DNA of 36,948 nt from Clostridiales bacterium (GTDB lineage: Bacteria; Bacillota; Clostridia; Lachnospirales; JAISYE01), in contig JAISYE010000026.1 of NCBI GenBank assembly GCA_031297485.1, positions 1-36,948 on the forward strand, in the 5' to 3' direction. Below are positions 32,275 to 36,948 of this stretch, in pieces. Made by a program: the position numbers and the translations under genes. Position 1 is the stretch's first letter, and each line of letters opens with the position of its first letter. The notes below the pieces were generated by a model. The model worked only from the letters and a program-made list of their open reading frames with translations, ran no database searches and had not been told where the DNA came from.

Positions 32275-33264
32275 TCAAGAGCAATTACGCCAGTCAAACA
32301 TTACGCATACCTTTTCGTCCCAACCCTCGGACAGGCTGCGGTAAACATCAGCGCATTCCTCCGGCGGGCGCAGGGCGTATATGCCCTCCGCGGCAATCTC
32401 GCCGCGCCGTATCCATTCCATGGCCACGGCAAAATTATTAAAACTGCTGTTGGGCGCGAACGAACCCGAATGAAGCGGCAGGGACCATTCCCAGCCCGAA
32501 TAAACGGTGACGTAACCGTTAAACACGGCCCGGAACAGTTCGTTTACCACAACGCCGCTTGTAGCGCGCCAGGGCACGCCCACAAGGGAAACCTCGCCGC
32601 CCTTGCGCACCATGCGGATGAGGGAAAGAACCGCGTCGTCGCTGCCGGAACAGTCTATGCCCAATCCGGCATTTCCTTTTAAAAAACCGAACTCATCCAT
32701 AGCCGCGGCAGTGTTGGCAATGCCGCAGGCCGAAGCCATAGCGCGGCGCGAAGGCGACGGGTCCACAGCGTAGACGGGATACCCGCAGCGCTTCATTACC
32801 TGGGCGCACATCAGCCCTATGACGCCTAGCCCTGTGACAATTACCGGCTCGGTGGGCTTGACGGCGGTTTTAACCAAGGTCGTCATGCTCACCGCCGGGA
32901 ACCTGGCCATTACTGCCAACTGAGTGGGCATGCCGACGGGGACAGGCACCGCCAGGGCGGCGTCTATACGGGCAAACAGCTGATGGCGGGCTTGCGCGAA
33001 TACGACGTCGCCTTTTTTAAGACCGCGCGCACCGCCGCCGGCCTCCAGGACTTCCAGCACTCCCGCATAACCCGTGGGGCAGGGATAGGAAGCGCCTCCG
33101 AAATAGTCCATGTATCCGCCTGTTTCCGAGCCGGAGGAAATTACGGAAAACAACATTCTGCCCGTTATTTCCCCTTCGGCCGGCCTGGGGTCCCATTCTT
33201 CCTCCACCAGCCTCGCGTCCTGTTTCGCGGCAAATATAATCTTTTTATTGCGCCATGTTTCCAT
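32275..33264 (-). CDS. Medium-chain (zinc-type) dehydrogenase, catalytic-zinc ligands not conserved
   Basis: A 329-aa MDR-fold protein. The Rossmann block VIVTGLGVIGLMCAQVMKRCG…YAVDPSPSRRAMA and GGEVSLVGVPWR are clear. The N-terminal domain starts KKIIFAAKQDARLVEEEW and reads ISSGSETGGY where catalytic-zinc members have CG.CGSD, resembling BchC-like and sugar-locus dehydrogenases that may work without catalytic zinc. The ATG at 33264 follows AAGGAGA. It is the first gene of the minus-strand operon. The 3' end contains a tandem ATTCAAGAGCA duplication. Confidence 0.85.
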   Translation of the reverse strand: METWRNKKIIFAAKQDARLVEEEWDPRPAEGEITGRMLFSVISSGSETGGYMDYFGGASYPCPTGYAGVLEVLEAGGGARGLKKGDVVFAQARHQLFARIDAALAVPVPVGMPTQLAVMARFPAVSMTTLVKTAVKPTEPVIVTGLGVIGLMCAQVMKRCGYPVYAVDPSPSRRAMASACGIANTAAAMDEFGFLKGNAGLGIDCSGSDDAVLSLIRMVRKGGEVSLVGVPWRATSGVVVNELFRAVFNGYVTVYSGWEWSLPLHSGSFAPNSSFNNFAVAMEWIRRGEIAAEGIYALRPPEECADVYRSLSEGWDEKVCVMFDWRNCS

Positions 33265-33340
33265 TCCGAATCTCCTTTTCAGCGGTTTTTGTGACACGCG
33301 GTATTCCGCGCTGACACAACAGCCAATCTCAACGTTCATG

Positions 33341-33369
33341 AGTATATCATGATGTGTAAGCAATTGCAA
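33341..33369 (-). promoter_or_regulatory. Sigma-A-type promoter of the minus-strand sugar operon
   Basis: On the minus strand TTGCAA (33364-33369) and TATACT (33341-33346) are separated by exactly 17 nt, about 75 nt upstream of the first gene's ATG. Confidence 0.7.
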
Positions 33370-33377
33370 TATTTTTT

Positions 33378-33391
33378 TGGTATCGGTTCTA
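33378..33391 (+). promoter_or_regulatory. LacI/CcpA-type operator-like site O1
   Basis: TGGTATCGGTTCTA resembles O2 and O3 below (shared CGGTTC core) and a cre consensus with mismatches. It lies between the -35 boxes of the two divergent promoters. Confidence 0.4.
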
Positions 33392-33419
33392 AAAATATTT
33401 CAAAGACTTAATTTTAGGC

Positions 33420-33448
33420 TTGACATACTCATTTCATAGTGCTATGAT
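33420..33448 (+). promoter_or_regulatory. Sigma-A-type promoter of the lipoprotein gene
   Basis: TTGACA (33420-33425) and TATGAT (33443-33448) are separated by 17 nt. It implies an untranslated leader of about 360 nt before the ATG at 33819, unusually long. Confidence 0.75.
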
Positions 33449-33548
33449 TATATCAGAATCAATAATATTTCTTTTGAGTGGTTGTTGTTTTTAAGTTATT
33501 TTTCTCATGAACCGCTTTGTTTTACAATGACCTTTTGCGCTTCATATT

Positions 33549-33578
33549 TGTAAACGGTTCCAATTGTAAGCGGTTCTA
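33549..33578 (+). promoter_or_regulatory. Tandem cre/LacI-type operator-like sites O2 and O3
   Basis: TGTAAACGGTTCCA (33549-33562) matches the CcpA cre pattern TGWAARCGYTWNCW except one base, and TGTAAGCGGTTCTA (33565-33578) follows 16 nt later. Both are downstream of the promoter, a usual roadblock position. O3's last two bases are the TA at which a family G element begins. Confidence 0.55.
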
Positions 33579-33718
33579 AGGAATGACGAATAATTAAACA
33601 GCCAAACTTTTTCAACGGACAAGTCACCTTTAGGAAATGCGGACGCTTTAACGCATTTCATCGAGCAAGCTCGGCTATCTCCGGAAAAGTTTGGTGGCTT
33701 TATCTTTCGTTATTCCTA
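33577..33718 (+). repeat. Family G inverted-repeat element (142 bp) in the leader
   Basis: About 36-bp imperfect inverted ends, starting TAAGGAATGACGAATAATTA on the left and ending TTTCGTTATTCCTA on the right, bordered by TA. The interior holds ATCGAGCAAGCTCGGC, a degenerate family C palindrome. The left end also occurs alone near 22795-22809. It appears inserted between the operator and the gene. Confidence 0.7.
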
Positions 33719-33818
33719 AGGGGGTGCGGCGTTGACGCCCGCCATGTAACGAAGGGAGTGAGATGTTCGTTCTGTAGTGATTGGCAAGGCAGTAAAAACA
33801 ATTTTTAGGAGGTTAATC

Positions 33819-35399
33819 ATGAAAACAAGTTGGAACAAGCTGTTTACAGCAGCAATTTCTATCCTTACAGCCGCGATAATACTCGCGGGGTGCGGCGCCG
33901 CGGGCGAATCAGCCCCCCCCCCACAGCAGGGCGGAACGGCGGCCGAGGAAGTATCCGGAGTTGATACGAGTGAGTTTGTCACTTTGAAGATGTTCTCCAT
34001 ATCGGACGCGCCGAACAACCAGGAAATGGCGGACGCTTATTATCCGATATTAAACGAGATGACGCGGCAAAAGCTCAACGCCGTCATAGACATAACATAC
34101 GCGGCGGGCAACGACTACGCGAATAATTACGCGCTGGCGCTGGCATCGGGCGATCCTTACGACCTGCTTCACGCCGCCAGCGGCTGGCTTAGTTTCGAAT
34201 CCAACGCCTTAAAGGGCGCGTTCTACGACCTGACGGACATGATACCCAAATTCGCCCCGACGCTTTGGGACATTGTGGGTGAAGATCGCTGGGAAGCCGT
34301 AAAGATAAACGGCAAAATTTATGGCGTACCCAGTACTTACAATTCCTACGCAGAACCCTCTTTTTACTATCGGGAGGATTTGCGTAAAAAGTATAACTGC
34401 CCTGAAATAGTGGATTTGGAAACTATCGGCATTTTCCTGCAGGCTATTAAGGACAACGAGCCGGAGCTTCTGCCCAGCGACGATTACCAGGCACAGGTTT
34501 ACGGCACGTCGTTTATCTACAATACGCCTTATCAGATTGTAGATTCGCAGAACGACCGGCACTCCAACTTTGTCATCAACCCCGACGACCCCCGCAAGGT
34601 GCTCAGCACTCTTGAAACGCCGGAATATCTGCCGTTTATGAAACTTATGAAGGAATGGCAGGGCAAGGGCTACTGGCCGTCCAGCGTGCTGTCCAGCACG
34701 GACTGGGGCGTGTTCAGCGTAAACAACGGCAAGGCCGCCGCCAGCTTTAACGGGCAGATGACGAATTACGCCTATATGGTGCCCCAGACGGAACAGGAAC
34801 ATCCCGGCTGGGAAATGAATTACTTTGTATACGGGCTTGGCAACCCCGATTCCGTAATAGCGGGCGGTTCGGCCAGAGGCCAGATGATGGCCTGCTCGCG
34901 CAACGCGGCTAACCCGGAGAGGGCGCTGATGTTCGCGGAACTGATGCACACGGATGAGGAATTATTCCGTTTGACAAATTACGGTATAGAAGGCACCCAT
35001 TATCAGATTACTGACGGCAAGCTGGACCGCACTATATTGACAGACCCCGTGACCCAGCGGTTTAATTATTTCGCGGGCAGCATATGGGACGACTCGGTGT
35101 TCCACCTGGACGCCATAGACGACTGGAGCCGCAGGCCGGAGTTTGACAGACAACTGAACGAAAGGCGCCGTAATATTTTGGACGGTTTTGTACTGGACCT
35201 TTCGCCTATAGAGGCGGAATACACAGCCGTCGGGCAGCTGCGCATCGAGCTGGGTTTCCCGCTGCAGGCGGGCCTGGTGGCAGATGTGGACGCGGCTTAC
35301 GAGGAATTTAAGCAGCGTTCTTTGGACACGGGCCTGGAAACATGCCGCCTGGAGATCGAGCGGCAGATTAACGCCTTCTTGGACAGCAAGGGCCTGTAA
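33819..35399 (+). CDS. Extracellular solute-binding lipoprotein (family 1, LipO-like)
   Basis: Sugar-capturing lipoprotein of an ABC importer. Signal peptide with lipobox LAGC (Cys near residue 25), a linker with PPPQQGG, then a large solute-binding fold (526 aa in all). Blocks such as EMTRQKLNAVIDITYAAG, YALALASGDPYDLL, INGKIYGVPSTYNS…YYREDLRKKY match LipO/oligosaccharide-binding proteins. ATG at 33819 follows TAGGAGG. The linker is encoded partly by a C10 run (33913-33922), where a one-base slip would truncate it. The two permeases normally adjoining such genes are absent; downstream is an isomerase instead. Confidence 0.92.
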   Translation: MKTSWNKLFTAAISILTAAIILAGCGAAGESAPPPQQGGTAAEEVSGVDTSEFVTLKMFSISDAPNNQEMADAYYPILNEMTRQKLNAVIDITYAAGNDYANNYALALASGDPYDLLHAASGWLSFESNALKGAFYDLTDMIPKFAPTLWDIVGEDRWEAVKINGKIYGVPSTYNSYAEPSFYYREDLRKKYNCPEIVDLETIGIFLQAIKDNEPELLPSDDYQAQVYGTSFIYNTPYQIVDSQNDRHSNFVINPDDPRKVLSTLETPEYLPFMKLMKEWQGKGYWPSSVLSSTDWGVFSVNNGKAAASFNGQMTNYAYMVPQTEQEHPGWEMNYFVYGLGNPDSVIAGGSARGQMMACSRNAANPERALMFAELMHTDEELFRLTNYGIEGTHYQITDGKLDRTILTDPVTQRFNYFAGSIWDDSVFHLDAIDDWSRRPEFDRQLNERRRNILDGFVLDLSPIEAEYTAVGQLRIELGFPLQAGLVADVDAAYEEFKQRSLDTGLETCRLEIERQINAFLDSKGL

Positions 35400-35412
35400 A
35401 CGGGGGGTTCAC

Positions 35413-36183
35413 ATGTCTCTTAAGGTCGCCTTGGGAATGTACACTGTTCGGCAATCCGTTGAAAAGGATATGCCGGCCGCTTTTGCCGCCTTGCGGAGGA
35501 TGGGTTATACCGGCATAGAATTTTACGGGGAGCCTGAATTTGATATTGACCTTGTAAACCATTCCATTCAAACCTCCGGGTTAGAACTGACCAGCTGGCA
35601 TGTGGAGTGGCGCAATTTACAGCCGGATACCTTTCAGGCAACGGCTGAATACCTTGAAAAGGTGCGTTGTCCGATAGCCGTGGTCCCGTGCCTGGGAGGC
35701 AAATGGAACGTAAATCATACGCCCGACCAGGAATGTCGGGCAATATGGGAAGGTTATATTGCCGGGCTGAACGGGATTAACCAACAGTTGCGCCCGCTGG
35801 GCTTACGGATGGGTTATCATAACCATGAGCATGAGTTCCTGCTGAAGTATGACGGCAAAACGGTCTTTGACATTCTCTTTGAAGGTTTGCATCCGGATAT
35901 TATAATGGAATTAGACACCGGAAACTGCATTGAGGGAGGATACGACCCTGCCGCGATTATCAAAAAGCACGGGGGCAGGGATATCCTGCTGCATTTGAAA
36001 CCCTACTCGCGCCGCCTTGGGTTCCAGACGGCCTTGGGGGACGAGAATGACGAGAACGACTGGAGAGCCATTCTCGCCGCTGTTCCAAAAGAGCCGCGGC
36101 TTATTGTGGAAAGCGAAAACTCCTTGCTGCCGGAAATGGAAAACGCGCGGCAGTGCTTGGAGGCTTTGCGGGCCTTTCTGTAA
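35413..36183 (+). CDS. Sugar phosphate isomerase/epimerase (TIM barrel)
   Basis: A 256-aa protein starting MSLKVALGMYTVRQSVEKD. Metal-binding/active site segments are LTSWHVEWRN, GYHNHEHEFLLKYDG, IIMELDTGNCIEGGYD, LLHLKPYSR and LIVESENS, typical of the IolE/YcjR-like AP_endonuc_2 family; the 'GYHNHEHEF' form is common among enzymes acting with 3-keto-glycoside pathways. It follows the lipoprotein by 13 bp and is co-transcribed. A weak purine-rich GGGGGG precedes ATG. Confidence 0.88.
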   Translation: MSLKVALGMYTVRQSVEKDMPAAFAALRRMGYTGIEFYGEPEFDIDLVNHSIQTSGLELTSWHVEWRNLQPDTFQATAEYLEKVRCPIAVVPCLGGKWNVNHTPDQECRAIWEGYIAGLNGINQQLRPLGLRMGYHNHEHEFLLKYDGKTVFDILFEGLHPDIIMELDTGNCIEGGYDPAAIIKKHGGRDILLHLKPYSRRLGFQTALGDENDENDWRAILAAVPKEPRLIVESENSLLPEMENARQCLEALRAFL

Positions 36184-36198
36184 AATTTAAAAAGGACA

Positions 36199-36258
36199 AA
36201 AAACTCCCTCTTTGTTGTGATAGCATTCGTTATGACAGCAACCGGGGAGTTTTGTTAT
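36199..36258 (+). terminator. Probable transcription terminator after the isomerase
   Basis: AAAACTCCC pairs with GGGGAGTTTT around a loop of about 37 nt that contains a smaller GTTG/CAAC pairing, ending in TTTTGTTAT. The T-run is imperfect. Confidence 0.45.
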
Positions 36259-36363
36259 ACTTAAGGAATAAAGAAAGACTAAACCTCCAAACTCGGAAAT
36301 TGCTTTGAGAGAACTGCGTCGTCATTGTAAATTTACTTTGGGACTTTATTGTTCAACCATTTC

Positions 36364-36514
36364 TAGTGGTGTATCCAGCAATATTTTAAATGAGAAATAA
36401 ATGTTTTTGGCCGATAGTTTTAACCGCAAATACCACAGAGCGGCGGGCGAACCTAACGGTGATTTGTCCGTTGGTTTGCCCCTACTATGATTTATAAGCG
36501 GATACACCACTAGG
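36364..36514 (+). repeat. Family B element, copy 3 (151 bp)
   Basis: Perfect 13-bp ends TAGTGGTGTATCC / GGATACACCACTA; interior like 22010-22140 but with a longer hairpin arm (about 36450-36484) ending in the GTAG-type unit on the minus strand. Its right TA (36513-36514) is shared with the next family A element. Confidence 0.85.
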
Positions 36515-36622
36515 ATGTGTTTGAAAACTTGATTCCAGCGCGAAGCGTCGAGCAAGCTCGACTATCATTGCAGCGGTTTTATTCGAAATTTCGCGCTTTA
36601 AGGAATTTTCAAACACGCCTTA
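36513..36622 (+). repeat. Family A element, copy 7 (110 bp)
   Basis: TA-bordered; ends match the family. It keeps only the right-hand GTCGAGC palindrome, so its length lies between the 90-bp and 134-bp forms. Confidence 0.85.
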
Positions 36623-36642
36623 AGTGAGATTATTATAACAAA

Positions 36643-36660
36643 TTCGTCGAGCAAGTTCGA
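36643..36660 (+). repeat. Stand-alone family C palindrome
   Basis: CGTCGAGCAAGTTCGACTGT, a one-mismatch GTCGAGC-AA-GCTCGAC palindrome outside any family A element, just upstream of the promoter below. Confidence 0.55.
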
Positions 36661-36667
36661 CTGTCTA

Positions 36668-36696
36668 TTGCAAAGCTGAACCACGCTTGATATAAT
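36668..36696 (+). promoter_or_regulatory. Sigma-A-type promoter for the last gene
   Basis: TTGCAA (36668-36673) and TATAAT (36691-36696) with a 17-nt spacer, about 55 nt before the start codon. Confidence 0.7.
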
Positions 36697-36721
36697 TATA
36701 CGTGACAGACACACACAGCTA

Positions 36722-36738
36722 GTCGAGCGCAGCTCGAC
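36722..36738 (+). promoter_or_regulatory. Palindrome abutting a ribosome binding site
   Basis: GTCGAGC-GCA-GCTCGAC is directly followed by GAAGGAGG. A hairpin here in the mRNA would stand next to the ribosome binding site and might influence translation. It is a family C type palindrome with a different loop. Confidence 0.4.
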
Positions 36739-36753
36739 GAAGGAGGCGCACTG

Positions 36754-36948
36754 TTGTCAAAAAGAACTAATCAGATATTCGATAAAGCGATTAAACGGAT
36801 ATTGGGGCTGTCGCATCCGGCAGTTGTAGATTTGTTTAACGGGCTGTTTGATAAAAACTTCCCGCTGAACAGTCGGGTCACGTACCACGAAACGGAAACA
36901 GTCAGCGACACCGGCCGCACTATTGCCGACCCAATTATAAACCTCACC
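36754..36948 (+). CDS. PD-(D/E)XK nuclease/transposase-family-like protein, 5' part only
   Basis: The visible 65 residues read MSKRTNQIFDKAIKRILGL…VVDLFNGLFDKNFP…VTYHETETVSDTGRTIADPII. This matches the N-terminus of the Clostridia family annotated as PD-(D/E)XK nuclease family transposase (Rpn-like), including 'INGLF…(D/Y)P.…T.…L…D'. Start TTG at 36754 is 8 nt after AGGAGG; a matching promoter lies upstream. The gene runs off the window, so the catalytic core is not visible. Confidence 0.7.
   Translation, partial: MSKRTNQIFDKAIKRILGLSHPAVVDLFNGLFDKNFPLNSRVTYHETETVSDTGRTIADPIINLT

Overview
The window looks like the chromosome of a spore-forming, anaerobic Clostridia-class Firmicute. The evidence is a germination protease (gpr), a class B sortase, an Asp23/Gls24 protein beside nusB-xseA-xseB-ispA-dxs-nadK, strong AGGAG-type ribosome binding sites, 4-base start/stop overlaps and a glycyl-radical-enzyme activase. 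Genus cannot be told from the sequence. The genome is unusually loaded with short palindromic repeats: I count at least seven families, often butted against each other or against stop codons and ribosome binding sites.

Layout. 1-553: only repeats. 554-1869 (-): sortase B and a small multidrug-export-like membrane protein. 2098-7531 (+): a MacB-type ABC exporter operon (ATPase, large exported CARDB-like protein, permease) ending in mannose-6-phosphate isomerase. 7727-8439 (-): a response regulator split by a G11 homopolymer, its stop codon lying in a repeat. 8587-11256 (-): the dipeptidase pepD and gpr. 11257-12049: a promoter, a strongly folded candidate RNA, and 111-bp tandem repeats. 12050-15267 (+): a GH42-like hydrolase translationally coupled to a glycyl-radical activase. 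15282-21827 (+): Asp23, nusB, xseA, xseB, ispA, a DUF212 protein, dxs, nadK. 21828-22950: repeats and a broken IS1634-like transposase. 22951-33264 (-): a ten-gene carbohydrate catabolism operon. 33265-33818: divergent promoters, three LacI/CcpA-type operator-like sites and a repeat inside the leader. 33819-36183 (+): a sugar-binding lipoprotein and a sugar isomerase. 36184-36948: repeats and the start of a PD-(D/E)XK transposase/nuclease-like gene.

How the genes fit together. The divergent right half reads as one carbohydrate regulon. The lipoprotein would capture a saccharide; the GH4 enzyme, two sugar kinases, two isomerase/epimerases, three oxidoreductases, a ThuA-like protein, a VOC protein and a DeoC-type aldolase would process it. 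No permease and no regulator is present, so part of the system lies elsewhere. The dxs cluster supplies isoprenoid precursors and housekeeping functions.

The most unusual signals are: solitary 34-35 nt units with the architecture of type I-C CRISPR repeats but no array or cas genes; two pairs of TA-flanked miniature-transposon-like families that share a single TA where they meet; the folded RNA at about 11399-11613; and homopolymer tracts (G11, C10) in two genes that could act as on/off switches.
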